A stretch of 64,000 nt of DNA from Bryobacterales bacterium (GTDB lineage: Bacteria; Acidobacteriota; Terriglobia; Bryobacterales; Bryobacteraceae): the NCBI GenBank assembly GCA_003170295.1, contig PNAJ01000054.1, positions 1 through 64,000 on the forward strand, written 5' to 3'. Below, one piece after another: positions 56,203 through 63,890 of this stretch; within the stretch, counting starts at the first letter, position 1; each line of letters starts with the position of its first letter. The notes beneath the pieces were generated by a model. The model worked only from the letters and a program-made list of their open reading frames with translations, was not told the DNA's origin and did no database searches. The position numbers and the translations under genes were made by a program.

Positions 56203-57161
56203 GTTTTCTGCCTGGAAACGCGCAACACATCGGGGCTCGCAGCTCGCAACAGGATTCGTTCGGCTTTGGCAATCTGGACGATCAGCTGTTTCTGGCGCAC
56301 GGAGGCTTCGTCGCCGTGGTGTGCGACGGAATGGGCGGCATGGAGCACGGCGACGTGGCCAGCCGCACGGCGGTGCGCGTGTTTCTCGATGCGTATCAGC
56401 GAAAGACGCCGGAGGAGAGCATTCCCGCGGCACTTGAGCGGAGTGTTCGCGAGGCGAACGATCGGGTGGTCGAGATCGCGCACAACCTGGGTGCGGCGGA
56501 AAGTATCGGGACGACGCTGATAGCCGCGGTGCTGGTCGATTCGGGCTTCGGGAAGGCGATGTACTTCATCTCGGTGGGCGATAGCGGACTGTTTCACGTG
56601 AGCGACGGACAGATCCAGACAGTGAATCGGCCGCACGTTTTTGCGAACATTCTGGACAGTGCCGTGACCCGTGGCGCGATGTCGAAGGAGCAGGCGCTGC
56701 TGCATCCGGAGAGGGAATCGCTAACGAGCTTCATCGGGGTCGAGGTTCTCGAAGAGATCGATCGAAATGTAGATCCCTGGCCGCTGGTCGACGGCGATTC
56801 GATTCTGCTGGCGAGCGATGGTCTATTCAAAACGCTCACGGCGGAAGAGATCCTGGGATCGCTGAACGGGAACGCGCAAGCGTGGCCGGACGCGCTGGTC
56901 GAGCGGACACTGGAGAAAAGATACGAATATCAGGACAATGTCACGGTGCTGTGCGTGACGGTGCAGGATAAACCGGATGCGCTGAAGCTGCCTCCTCGGG
57001 CGATTGAGATGGAGAAAACGGTGATGCTCCCGCCGCGCAAGAAGCGATCGCGCAGGATGGTTGCGGCGGCAGTGATTGGAATTGCGGGAATTGCGATAGC
57101 GGGCGGCGGGGGGTGGTGGTACAAGAAGCATCACGCTCCGGCCATCACGGAGAAGAAGTGA
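56199..57161 (+). CDS. PP2C-family Ser/Thr phosphatase with C-terminal membrane anchor
   Basis: Metal-dependent phosphatase of the PP2C/Stp type. Metal-binding aspartates are seen in VAVVCDGMGGMEHGDVAS, ISVGDSGLFHV, ILLASDGLFKTLT and QDNVTVLCVTV. An early RSSQQDSFGFG block replaces the classical RxxNEDS. A basic stretch (PPRKKRSRR) and one transmembrane helix (MVAAAVIGIAGIAIAGGGGW) near the C-terminus place the catalytic domain in the cytoplasm at the membrane. Substrates are probably Ser/Thr kinases or their targets; no kinase is adjacent. Coupled to glpD by a four-base overlap. Confidence 0.92.
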   Translation: MSFLPGNAQHIGARSSQQDSFGFGNLDDQLFLAHGGFVAVVCDGMGGMEHGDVASRTAVRVFLDAYQRKTPEESIPAALERSVREANDRVVEIAHNLGAAESIGTTLIAAVLVDSGFGKAMYFISVGDSGLFHVSDGQIQTVNRPHVFANILDSAVTRGAMSKEQALLHPERESLTSFIGVEVLEEIDRNVDPWPLVDGDSILLASDGLFKTLTAEEILGSLNGNAQAWPDALVERTLEKRYEYQDNVTVLCVTVQDKPDALKLPPRAIEMEKTVMLPPRKKRSRRMVAAAVIGIAGIAIAGGGGWWYKKHHAPAITEKK

Positions 57162-57176
57162 GAGTAGCCAGTGGCG

Positions 57177-57578
57177 CTACTCCTTGTCGGTTCGCGGGTC
57201 GCTTCGCTTCACTTGCGCGCGTCGGCGGCCCTCATCGAGATTGTCGGTGGCCTTCGCTTTCGCGGCGTCGCTGACCTTAATATTGTTCACGACGGACTTC
57301 GCGCCGCCGGTCTTCGCCATCCGGGTTGCGGCGCCTTTATGCTGCACGACGTCGGTCTTGCCCTCCCAGTACGCGATGCCGCCTTGCACGCGCACGGTAA
57401 ATCCGTCCTTGCCGATCTTCGATTTCGCGAGCTTGGCGCGGATCACAGCCTCAATCTGCTTGTCTTCCTGCGCGGTGGTCCCGGCCGGCGTGGGCGCCTT
57501 TTTGGCGGGCGCTGTCGTTTTTGCCTGGCCGATTAACGCGGCCGATGCAATACAGAGAATCGCTAGTGCTCTTAACAC
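57177..57578 (-). CDS. Secreted BON-domain protein
   Basis: A signal peptide (VLRALAILCIASAALIGQA) and an Ala/Pro/Lys linker lead into one BON domain: DKQIEAVIRAKLAKSKIGKD, 'FTVRVQGGIAYWEGKTDVVQ', GAATRMAKTGGAKSVVNNIK. BON domains bind phospholipid or attach to the envelope (as in OsmY). The 133-residue protein has a GTG start. The first part of this gene and its upstream region are duplicated at 58407-58614. The stop overlaps a 7-base-stem hairpin (GAGTAGC/GCTACTC) shared with the convergent PP2C gene, probably limiting read-through both ways. Confidence 0.87.
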   Translation of the reverse strand: MLRALAILCIASAALIGQAKTTAPAKKAPTPAGTTAQEDKQIEAVIRAKLAKSKIGKDGFTVRVQGGIAYWEGKTDVVQHKGAATRMAKTGGAKSVVNNIKVSDAAKAKATDNLDEGRRRAQVKRSDPRTDKE

Positions 57579-57622
57579 TCTTGTGTAGTCGGGGCAGAGA
57601 GGGAATAATCTCAGGAATTTTC
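57414..57622 (-). repeat. Duplicated segment, copy A (5' part of the BON gene)
   Basis: About 209 bases covering the first part of the BON gene and about 45 bases upstream match 58407-58614 with scattered changes, in the same orientation. HicBA lies between the two copies. Confidence 0.9.
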
Positions 57623-57635
57623 TATACTTGTCTGA

Positions 57636-57878
57636 CTAAATAAGTTTGAGCCGCTTGAGGTCCTCCTCCGTCCAGCGCGTTTGGTCGATTATGCTTTTCA
57701 GCGTCTTGCGCTTGAAGGTGCTGTTCCCTCCGTGAAAGATCACAGTGACGCGCCGACGGTCGGGATGGTAATAGATCTGGTGAGAGCCGTCGCCCCGGTC
57801 AAAGCTGAACCCGTCGTGGATGAGCGAGGAAATGAGTTCGCGGGCGTTTAGACCTGTTTCTCTGTTTTCGTAGACCAC
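57636..57878 (-). CDS. hicA: HicA-family mRNA interferase toxin
   Basis: HicA cleaves mRNA during stress and is neutralised by HicB. The 80-residue protein shows the double-stranded-RNA-binding-like fold: LNARELISSLIHDGFSFDRG, the catalytic His33 in GDGSHQIYYHPDRRRVTVIF, then HGGNSTFKRKTLKSIIDQTR. A C-terminal 'WTEEDLKRLKLI' is typical of this branch. It starts at GTG with a poor ribosome-binding site, directly after a family A repeat that separates it from hicB by about 150 bases; in most loci the two genes nearly touch. The order here is antitoxin first. Confidence 0.9.
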   Translation of the reverse strand: MVYENRETGLNARELISSLIHDGFSFDRGDGSHQIYYHPDRRRVTVIFHGGNSTFKRKTLKSIIDQTRWTEEDLKRLKLI

Positions 57879-57885
57879 TGGAGGC

Positions 57886-57926
57886 GGTGGCGCGAGCTTC
57901 AGCTTGCAGCGGTGACTTCAGTCGCC
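57886..57926 (+). repeat. Dispersed repeat family A, copy 3
   Basis: GGTGGCGCGAGCTTCAGCTT then GCAGCGGTGACTTCAGTCGC; the palindrome is altered compared with copies 1 and 2. It occupies the gap between hicB and hicA and reaches to within seven bases of the hicA start. Confidence 0.75.
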
Positions 57927-58029
57927 GTACCGAAAGCTGGCTCCAAAGCAAAATTGTCCGCCCCATCGGTCCACAGCAACTCTGAAACAGCTCTAGATTC
58001 CGAAGCTGTCCGTAATTGATAGCCACGGA

Positions 58030-58293
58030 TCAGACGGTCACGGCAACACGAGGTTCAAGAGTGACCTCAACCTCGTCGGCTGGCTGCTGCGGAATGGATT
58101 CGCCATGCTCGACCATACTCTCAATCACCATGCGCACGACATCGTTGATGTTCTTGAGCGCTTCGGTCTCCGTGGCTCCCCAGGTTGCGCCGCCCACGTG
58201 TTTGAGCGCGGGGCAATAGGCATGCCAACCCGACGGATTCCCATCGAAATCCTCGTCGGGTTCGATCACCACTTTGAAGTTATACGTCTTCAC
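58030..58293 (-). CDS. hicB: HicB-family antitoxin (short form)
   Basis: Binds and blocks HicA. An 87-residue protein consisting of the degraded RNase-H-like HicB domain only: MKTYNFKVVIEPDEDFDGNP, 'SGWHAYCPALKHVGGATWGA', TETEALKNINDVVRMVIESM. The C-terminal HTH or ribbon-helix-helix found in longer HicB proteins is missing, so it may not bind DNA itself. It is upstream of hicA in the direction of transcription. Confidence 0.92.
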   Translation of the reverse strand: MKTYNFKVVIEPDEDFDGNPSGWHAYCPALKHVGGATWGATETEALKNINDVVRMVIESMVEHGESIPQQPADEVEVTLEPRVAVTV

Positions 58294-58406
58294 GACAGGT
58301 CGGTAGTCGCTTTCAGTTTAAGCGGCGAGGGTCGATCCGTCAAATGCCACGCGGATTAGAAGCGGGCCAACAACGCACGCTGCGCTGTTGAATTTCCACC
58401 TCTACG

Positions 58407-58614
58407 GATCTTCGACTTCGCGAGCTTGGCGCGGATCACGGCTTCAATCTGCTTGTCTTCCTGCGTGGTGGTCCCGGCCGGCGCGGCGCCTTTTTCGTGG
58501 GCGCTGTCGTTTTTGCCTGGCCGATTAACGCGGCCGATGCAATACAGAGAATCGCTAGTGCTCTTATCACTTCTCTATAGTCTGGGTAGGGAGGGAATAA
58601 TCTCAGGGATTTTC
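58407..58614 (-). pseudogene. Truncated, frameshifted copy of the BON gene 5' end (copy B)
   Basis: Matches the signal peptide, linker and beginning of the BON domain of the intact gene, including the GTG start and about 45 upstream bases. A one-base deletion in the Pro/Ala linker shifts the frame, and the sequence breaks off within the BON domain. It is not expected to make a functional protein, although its promoter may still act. Confidence 0.85.
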
Positions 58615-58684
58615 GGCTCTACGTCCAGGATTAGGTAAATGGGTAAGTTTCCGAGGTGCCGACTGCCGTCAAGCGACCTTCGCG

Positions 58685-58714
58685 TTGACGCCTCGGGACG
58701 CTCAACGCTATATA
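58685..58714 (+). promoter_or_regulatory. Promoter of the DUF4062/protease-HEPN operon
   Basis: TTGACG (58685-58690) and TATATA (58709-58714) are separated by 18 bases, a good sigma-70-type promoter, 45 bases before the ATG of the first gene. Confidence 0.6.
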
Positions 58715-58759
58715 CTGGTGTGCTCGCTGTTTGATCACGATTTCGCCATCAGACATCAG

Positions 58760-59251
58760 ATGAGAGTATTTGTCAGCTCAACATTTCGGGACTTAGCCGA
58801 ACATCGCGAGGTCCTGCGGCTTGCTCTCGAAAGCAGCGGATACCAATTCCGGGGGATGGAGCACTTCGCAGCTGATGACCGAGCGCCGCTTGAGGTCGCG
58901 CTCCCTGCGTTGGCCAATTGTGACGTTTATGTCCTCATCATTGGGGATTTGTATGGGTCAACGCCGCCAGGAAGAGTCATTTCGTATACAGAGCTGGAGT
59001 ATCGCCGGGCGCAGGAACTCGAGCTGCCAACGATGGCGATGGTCCTGGCCGACGACGCCCAGATCAACAGACTTCATGTGGAGCGAGACCCTGCGAAGCG
59101 AATGAGACTTGACCGTTTCCGAGCCGCCGTCCTGCGGGAGCACACCGTACAGCGATTCCGAGATACGAATGAGGCGGCCTGGAAAGTTCTCGCAGCCTTA
59201 CGGATGTACGAAACGAGACTTCGCGAGGATGCAGAGGGAGCCGAACAATAA
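58760..59251 (+). CDS. DUF4062-domain protein
   Basis: A 163-residue protein made almost entirely of DUF4062: MRVFVSSTFRDLAEHREVLR, 'GMEHFAADDRAPLEVALPAL', ANCDVYVLIIGDLYGSTPPG, RVISYTELEYRRAQELELPT. DUF4062 has a TIR/flavodoxin-like fold and is usually the N-terminal part of large NTPase or effector proteins in signalling and defence; here it is free-standing. A short helical tail (DTNEAAWKVLAALRMYETRL) may mediate assembly. I take the ATG at MRVFVSS; upstream in-frame codons are not conserved. Its stop TAA overlaps the start of the next gene (TAATG), implying coupled translation and a shared job. Confidence 0.87.
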   Translation: MRVFVSSTFRDLAEHREVLRLALESSGYQFRGMEHFAADDRAPLEVALPALANCDVYVLIIGDLYGSTPPGRVISYTELEYRRAQELELPTMAMVLADDAQINRLHVERDPAKRMRLDRFRAAVLREHTVQRFRDTNEAAWKVLAALRMYETRLREDAEGAEQ

Positions 59252-60090
59252 TGCCCAAGCGCTTATCGAATAAATATCCCCTTGTCCCGTCGGTTCAGTT
59301 CAGAGGGTCTCGGCTAGCCCCATTGTGGCTCATGCCCGCGGTCCCAGTGCGGCTTGGTGGAAAGGATGGATCTCAACTCTATGCGATGATCGACACTGCA
59401 GCAACAATTTCAGTTATTTCCGAGAGTACTCTCGATGCCCTCGAACGCGCTCAGGTCAAGATTTCGAGGCGTCAGTCGATGCGGGTTGAGGGTACGCAGG
59501 GGAGTATGGAGGTGGCGGTGGCGGGTGTGCCGTTGCTCTTATGCGATCCATCATTTGGGCCTTGGATTGAGCTCGGCGAGGTACCTTTTTTGATCACTAC
59601 GGGACTAGATCTGGCTGCGCCGGCAAGCCGAATATTACTTGGCTACGATTCTTGCCTCGCCAAGCTTCGCATCGACATTGACTATCCACGCAACGTGCTT
59701 ACAGTTCACGCTCCCCCTCGGATTGGCCGTCGAACCGGCAGGCAGGATGCGGTAACTTTTCCGACGGCAATTAAAGAAGGCGAGCGCCTAATTGCCATGG
59801 GTAGCTTCAGAGCCGCTGTGGCGATCGTTGCGGCTGCTGTCGAAGAAGCGCTTCGTTCTTCGCATGCGTGGCCTGGCTCGATCAGGAACTGGAGTGCGTT
59901 GCTTGCGGATGCCGACCGAACATTCGAACTTGAAGCTGACTCTAAGGCCCAACTGCTGACAATTTGGCATTTGCGCAATATCGCCGTCCACGGACCAAGC
60001 ACAACCGAAATATCAAAAAGGGACGCAGAGGCCGTGCTCCGTGCCGCGAAGGACATACTTGCGAAGGCGTCAACGCTAAGCTCGAAGTAG
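59251..60090 (+). CDS. Retropepsin-like aspartic protease fused to a HEPN-type RNase domain
   Basis: N-terminal half (about 20-155): a retropepsin-like beta fold with the active-site strand LYAMIDTAATISVIS (Asp48; the usual DTG is DTA) and the second hallmark 'SRILLGYDSCLAKLRIDIDY' (LLGYD at 129-133, family consensus LG.D). C-terminal half (about 170-275): an all-helical domain with AIKEGERLIAMGSFRAAVAI and IWHLRNIAVHGPST, where Arg242-Asn243...His247 forms the RNxxxH motif of HEPN ribonucleases, followed by a closing helix. The 279-residue fusion is coupled to the DUF4062 gene. A protease-controlled RNase for defence or dormancy is my inference; I know of no described system with this layout. 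Confidence 0.75.
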   Translation: MPKRLSNKYPLVPSVQFRGSRLAPLWLMPAVPVRLGGKDGSQLYAMIDTAATISVISESTLDALERAQVKISRRQSMRVEGTQGSMEVAVAGVPLLLCDPSFGPWIELGEVPFLITTGLDLAAPASRILLGYDSCLAKLRIDIDYPRNVLTVHAPPRIGRRTGRQDAVTFPTAIKEGERLIAMGSFRAAVAIVAAAVEEALRSSHAWPGSIRNWSALLADADRTFELEADSKAQLLTIWHLRNIAVHGPSTTEISKRDAEAVLRAAKDILAKASTLSSK

Positions 60091-60139
60091 TGCAGAAACG
60101 GTTATGGGCAAGAATTAGGGAACTCGTGCGAGTCCTGTG

Positions 60140-62785
60140 TCAATTGGATGGGAAACGGCAATCCCGGAAACATGCACCCACGATTACATTGGGCGGCTCG
60201 AACCGGGACCACCAATCCGGATGCAGCGTGCTCCAGGTGCACATCGGCACGGGCGCGAGCCAATCCATACCGGTGTCTCCGATGGGCGCTCCTGGAGGCG
60301 CGGCATCCGGAGGGATCATTTTCATGGTTTCGGCGGGACGGTTCAGAAACCGCTTGATATCCGACGCGAGCAGAGTGTTCTGCGCCAACTCGGATTCGTT
60401 CGTCGGTGCAACACTATTTAGCCGCCCGTCCAGCTTCAGCAATTTCAACGACGCGATGGCGCGGACTTGTCCGTTGGGAGCCGCTGTGGCCAGCCACATG
60501 ATTCGATCCACCAGTACTCGCTCCTCGGAGCGGCGGACTTCGGCTTCGTAGGTCGACGCAACGGGAGCATCGAAAATCGCCTTCGTGAGGCGGTCGATCA
60601 CTTCTTCGAGTCCAGGCAAGGACGGGTTGACGGCGTGCTGCGCGACCATGCGCGCCGACCTTGCGAATTCCAGCACGAATCCCACCGTGGTGTCGGAGGC
60701 GACCACCGCGGGGCTGAGTGGATCGAATCCGTCGCCAGTAGTGCGCGGGAACAACTCGCGGTGGCGGCCGAATCCGGGCGGACGCGGAGGGATTGAATCG
60801 AGAATCTGCTTGGGCACGGTCAGTTCGGACGGTTTCAGCGTGGCCGCGAGAGCGTCGAGCGCCTTGCGCTGATTCGCCGCCGTCTCCCACTTCAAGGGCG
60901 TGCGCTTGTCGCCGCGCATTGAGTAAATATAATCGATACCGCCGATCATCGACGCGGCCGATTCCACCGTATAGCGGTGGTACATGAAGATCGGCACGAG
61001 CGGCTCCTCGATGGTCGCCATGGGCGCGCCGTTGCGGATGGTATGCTCGCCCAATTTGTTGAGGGCCGCGCGGCGAATCTTCATGATGCGATTCAGCTCG
61101 TCGGCCTGATTGACGCCGTTCGACCACTGGTCGACCCTCGGATGCGCGTCGGTGTCCTGATTGGTCATGTAAATCAGATCCTGCTTCCACGCGTCATCGA
61201 GAATCCTGGTCAACGCGGCCTGTTCATCGCCTTTCGGAAGCTGGCGGTAACCGTAGTTGATCGCGACCTTGTCCCAATCGCCGATGCGAGCTTCGTAGGC
61301 ATGGGACAAATCGATGGTGCCGTCGTCGCGCAGTGTTTCGAGAGGATGCGGATAGTCCATCACCGAGATCCATCCTTTGGTGCTGTCGTAATAATTGTGG
61401 CCGAGGCCGAGCGTGTGTCCGACCTCGTGCGCGGCAAGCTGGCGGATGCGCGCGAGCGCGGTTTGATACAAGATGTCGGGTTTCTCATTACCGGTGGTGT
61501 AGGGCGAGAGAAGTCCTTCGAAGATCATGTAATCCTGGCGATCGCGCAAGGACCCGAGGGTCACGGTGCCTTTAATAATTTCGCCGGTGCGGGGATCGGC
61601 GACGGAACCGCCCGTGCTCCAGCCGCGCGTCGAGCGATGGACCCAGTTGATCATGTTGTAGCGAATATCCATCGGGTCCACGCCATCGGGCAGGACGGCG
61701 ACCTTGAATCCGTTGCGGAAGCCGGCCGCTTCGAACGCCTGGTTCCACCAGCTTGCGCCTTCGACCAGCGCTTTCTTGACGTCCTCCGGCGCGCCGGGGT
61801 CGACCCAATATTCGATGGGCTTCACCGGTTCGCTCATCTCCGCGTTTGGATCTTTCTTCACGATGCGATGGCGGCGAATGAATCGCTTCACCATCGGTTC
61901 GCCGATGGGCACGCTGTAATCGACGTATGTGAGGCCGCCGTAACCTCCACGCGGATCGTCTTCGCGCGGCGTGTAGTTGCTGTCGGGCAGTTCGACCAGC
62001 GAGTAGTGTTCGCGCAACGTGACGGCATCGGCCGAGGGAGTGACGCTCGCGACGGTTCCGGAGAACAATCCGCCGCCGCGACCTCCGCCACCACCTGCTC
62101 CGCCAACCGCTCCAATTGCGGGAGGTCCCCCCGCTGGACCGCCTCCGCCGCGTCCTCCTCCGGCGGCTTCATTTGAGAACGTGAGTGTGACCTCGATTTC
62201 GGTGTTTTTCGGAAATGCTTTCGTGCGCTCCATATATACGGCGCTCCGTGTGCGATCGATGCGATACGTTCCGGGACGCAGAGCATTGCCCGCGCCATCT
62301 CCATCGCGCACGAAGAAGTCGGTGGCGTCTACGAGTACGTGTCCATTGCTCTCGGCTGCGACGGTGAATCCCCACAAAATGGACTTTGCGAACGAATCTT
62401 CCACCGATTTGCGCTCGGCCGGATTGGGGCTGGACGAGCGGAAGGATTCCTGCGGCTGCACCAGGAATACCTTGGGGCCGACGCGCTGGAACGACACGAG
62501 CCGTCCTCCGCCTTCGCGTCCGCGGTCGAGGCCTATGTCATTCGATCCAAGGCCCGCGGCGAGGCCGGTGGCGTAAAGAAACTCGTCTTTGAACCGGGGA
62601 ATCTCAAGGAACAGGCTGCCGGTGCGATCCTCCCAGTAGATGGGGAAATAGCCGTCCAGCTTCTGCATGCCGGTGACGCGTTCCTCAATCGGAGGGATAC
62701 GGCCGGCGGCCTGGGCTGCACCTCCGCGCCCCTGCGCGTGGATCGCGCTCAGAAAAACTGCTGACAACAAGAGAGTTCGTAGCAT
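60140..62785 (-). CDS. Secreted EcxA-like (DUF5117/DUF5118) zinc metalloprotease
   Basis: A signal peptide (MLRTLLLSAVFLSAIHAQ) and an 881-residue protein. The DUF5118 part begins 'MQKLDGYFPIYWEDRTGSLF'; DUF5117 follows with FVRDGDGAGNALRPGTYRID and RSAVYMERTKAFPKNTEIEV. The metzincin zinc site is LAAHEVGHTLGLGHNYYDS in the C-terminal half, with a downstream Met-turn candidate in ISVMDYPHPLE. A glycine-rich insertion (GGGRGGGGPAGG, then GGAGGGGGRGGG) near residue 215 is unusual. Expected outside the inner membrane, degrading peptides; substrates unknown. It is convergent with the protease-HEPN gene. Confidence 0.9.
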   Translation of the reverse strand: MLRTLLLSAVFLSAIHAQGRGGAAQAAGRIPPIEERVTGMQKLDGYFPIYWEDRTGSLFLEIPRFKDEFLYATGLAAGLGSNDIGLDRGREGGGRLVSFQRVGPKVFLVQPQESFRSSSPNPAERKSVEDSFAKSILWGFTVAAESNGHVLVDATDFFVRDGDGAGNALRPGTYRIDRTRSAVYMERTKAFPKNTEIEVTLTFSNEAAGGGRGGGGPAGGPPAIGAVGGAGGGGGRGGGLFSGTVASVTPSADAVTLREHYSLVELPDSNYTPREDDPRGGYGGLTYVDYSVPIGEPMVKRFIRRHRIVKKDPNAEMSEPVKPIEYWVDPGAPEDVKKALVEGASWWNQAFEAAGFRNGFKVAVLPDGVDPMDIRYNMINWVHRSTRGWSTGGSVADPRTGEIIKGTVTLGSLRDRQDYMIFEGLLSPYTTGNEKPDILYQTALARIRQLAAHEVGHTLGLGHNYYDSTKGWISVMDYPHPLETLRDDGTIDLSHAYEARIGDWDKVAINYGYRQLPKGDEQAALTRILDDAWKQDLIYMTNQDTDAHPRVDQWSNGVNQADELNRIMKIRRAALNKLGEHTIRNGAPMATIEEPLVPIFMYHRYTVESAASMIGGIDYIYSMRGDKRTPLKWETAANQRKALDALAATLKPSELTVPKQILDSIPPRPPGFGRHRELFPRTTGDGFDPLSPAVVASDTTVGFVLEFARSARMVAQHAVNPSLPGLEEVIDRLTKAIFDAPVASTYEAEVRRSEERVLVDRIMWLATAAPNGQVRAIASLKLLKLDGRLNSVAPTNESELAQNTLLASDIKRFLNRPAETMKMIPPDAAPPGAPIGDTGMDWLAPVPMCTWSTLHPDWWSRFEPPNVIVGACFRDCRFPSN

Positions 62786-62856
62786 TCCAAAAATCCTCTG
62801 GGCAAAAAATCCTTAGGGTCTATTGTACAGGTCCAGATCGCGAGGCGATTTTAAAC

Positions 62857-62888
62857 ACCGCTCCCTGTGGTCACGGCTCGGTAGAGCC
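62857..62888 (+). repeat. Dispersed repeat family D, half-unit
   Basis: ACCGCTCCCTGTGGTCACGG then CTCGGTAGAGCC. It lies between the metalloprotease start and the stop of the next minus-strand gene, the same unit as 50925-50954. Confidence 0.75.
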
Positions 62889-62895
62889 AGGGGAT

Positions 62896-63825
62896 TTAGC
62901 TGCGAGGCACAAGAACAAACCGCTCGATTGCGATCTTCGCGCTGCGATTCATCCGGGTCCTTTGGCGCGGGAAGCGAATCATCAGCTCGTCGAATCGTTG
63001 GATTCGCGGCCGCGCCGGTATGGGAAATGTTAGAGTCTCTCTCATGGGCGACCCCGGGTCACCCGGCGCCGACGTTACGGGCGCGCTTCCAAGGGAGACC
63101 GAGCCTTCCTGCCCTTCCCTGGTATTCACAAGAATCAATTCCATCGCGACGGTCCCCGGATAGCGGTCGGCATTTTGAATCTCGATACGAATTTCGCGGC
63201 AGCACGCCAGATCGATCAGCTTGCCGAGATTTTGGTGCGCCTCCATGATGAGCGGGCGATAATCCGGCGCGCGAAACGTCATCTCCGTCGGCGTGCCGTG
63301 CGTGACATACGAACCCGGTGGAGGCCCCGTGTCCGGCAGTTTGAAAAACCAATACGCGCCGTAAAACGGGATGGTCAGCGGGTTCTGATGTTTTTGATCG
63401 AACAGATCGCTGGGCATCGCAGGCAGCGGCGGCACCAGCGTGGTGTGTTGCTGTGGCTCGGGCAGGAGAATGACACCGTTATGATCGCCGCTCGAGTCGG
63501 CCGACGCGGTGCTCTCTTGTGCTGTCGAGCTTTTCGATCCGCCCTTCAAGTCCGGCGGACGATACCCGTCGCCTCCGCCCAATGGTAGCTGCGTCACGAT
63601 GAATCGAAGCATCCCGCCCACCAGGATCAAGGTCGCCAGCGCGTCCCTCATGCGCCGCATGGTGCGTCGCCGCACGCCTCCGCCCGCCACCTTGACGCCT
63701 TGAATAATCACGGCACCGGCGATGATCCAGAGGAGCGCCGCCGCCGCCGGATAGTGGAGGTATCCGGCCAGCACAGCAGTCTGGATCGAAAACGCCGCGA
63801 TCAGTGCACTGGCGAATGCCTTCAT
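62896..63825 (-). CDS. Membrane protein of unknown function
   Basis: Two or three N-terminal transmembrane helices (FASALIAAFSIQTAVLAGYL, AAAALLWIIAGAVIIQGVKV, ALATLILVGGMLRFIVTQLP) are followed by a long soluble domain, about residues 85-309. That domain has LTIPFYGAYWFFKLPDTGPP, THGTPTEMTFRAPDYRPLIM and 'EIRIEIQNADRYPGTVAMEL', and ends in beta strands with RPRIQRFDELMIRFPR. This looks like a beta-sandwich exposed to the periplasm. I do not recognise a family. 309 residues; divergent from the gene cut by the window end. Confidence 0.7.
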   Translation of the reverse strand: MKAFASALIAAFSIQTAVLAGYLHYPAAAALLWIIAGAVIIQGVKVAGGGVRRRTMRRMRDALATLILVGGMLRFIVTQLPLGGGDGYRPPDLKGGSKSSTAQESTASADSSGDHNGVILLPEPQQHTTLVPPLPAMPSDLFDQKHQNPLTIPFYGAYWFFKLPDTGPPPGSYVTHGTPTEMTFRAPDYRPLIMEAHQNLGKLIDLACCREIRIEIQNADRYPGTVAMELILVNTREGQEGSVSLGSAPVTSAPGDPGSPMRETLTFPIPARPRIQRFDELMIRFPRQRTRMNRSAKIAIERFVLVPRS

Positions 63826-63890
63826 GTTTCCTATTTCATAGATGATGCCGCTGGTGGGCCGAAAGTTCCCGGCACGGTAAGCTTAAAGTG

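Noticed and set aside
57459-57560. Copy A/B duplication as target-site duplication of a transposon
   Set aside because: At about 209 bases it is far too long for a target-site duplication; recombination or tandem duplication is more likely.
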